DNA of 64,000 nucleotides from Heloderma charlesbogerti (Eukaryota; Chordata; Lepidosauria; Squamata; Helodermatidae). Made by a program: the position numbers and the translations under genes. Location of the stretch: assembly GCA_026122225.1 (NCBI GenBank), contig JANEZZ010001412.1, positions 806,001 through 870,000 on the forward strand. Direction: 5' to 3'. The first letter of the stretch is position 1; every line of letters starts with the position of its first letter. The notes under the pieces are model-generated. The model was not told where the DNA came from and searched no databases. It saw only the letters and a program-made list of their open reading frames with translations. Below are positions 63,801 to 64,000 of the stretch, piece by piece.

Positions 63801-64000
63801 ACAAAGGCAAGATCCTTTTTTGCTTTGTGCCAAAAGCTGTGTGCAACCTTTTGGAATATTTTAGATCTTCACCTCTTTCATTTCTCATTTGCAAGGTTTG
63901 GGGTATATTTAAAGCATGTAAAAAGGGGGTGTGAAATTTATCTTGAATTGAAGCAGAGGAAAGTAGAAAGAAACATGACAGGCATGCTAAGATTGTGTGA
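63801..64000. other. No recognised feature
   Basis: Nothing recognised up to the window end. Confidence 0.4.

Overview
The window looks like a stretch of a squamate reptile (lizard or snake) nuclear genome. The evidence is repeat content: BovB/RTE LINEs including one full-length copy with an unbroken reading frame, several CR1 and L2-clade LINE copies with reptile-style tails, a tRNA-derived SINE, a 5S-rRNA-derived SINE, a Tc1 transposon, Ty3/Gypsy-like LTR elements and many short palindromic (MITE-like) DNA elements. I could not recognise any exon of a cellular protein-coding gene, any functional rRNA or tRNA gene, or any bacterial-style operon. The window is best read as intergenic or deep-intronic DNA built mainly from transposable elements. 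The species cannot be named from this.

Layout. 0-5.8 kb: an AT-rich palindromic repeat, a 264-bp palindrome, small palindromic MITEs and decayed L2-clade LINE ends. 5.88-17.65 kb: one Tc1 transposon opened by a Gypsy-like LTR retrotransposon, which is itself interrupted by a solo LTR, a BovB LINE (carrying a hAT-like element) and a CR1 LINE; target duplications and terminal repeats give the order of events. 17.7-20.3 kb: mostly unique sequence and one hAT-like element. 20.36-23.58 kb: complete BovB LINE with a 1047-codon open frame and a perfect 12-bp target duplication. 23.9-31 kb: hAT-like element, long 5'-truncated CR1, second RTE lineage, CR1-type fragments. 31-36 kb: fold-back palindrome, solo LTR inside a degenerate minisatellite, palindromic MITE. 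36.1-42.4 kb: two larger members of the hAT-like family with huge nested palindromes, one of them inside a 5S SINE. 42.8-54 kb: DNA-transposon remnants, L2 ends, a tRNA SINE in an L2 copy, and unique AT-rich stretches. 54.5-64 kb: three L2-clade copies and a long hAT-like element containing tandem units.

How the parts work together. BovB and CR1 supply reverse transcriptase (and, where complete, endonuclease) for their own copying; the RTE pieces at 29 and 51 kb share a 3' tail motif with BovB, which suggests a common recognition signal. The short palindromic elements and the TAGGGRTG-ended elements carry no transposase and would need one supplied in trans. The most unusual structure is this TAGGGRTG family. 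Three large members have GC-rich interiors with long palindromes, repeated octamer plus YY1-like motifs, an ATG (or TTG) followed by a short open frame, and splice-donor-like sites pointing outward at both ends. That arrangement resembles a bidirectional promoter plus first-exon cassette. All coding calls here belong to mobile elements; the host-regulatory reading of that family is inference.
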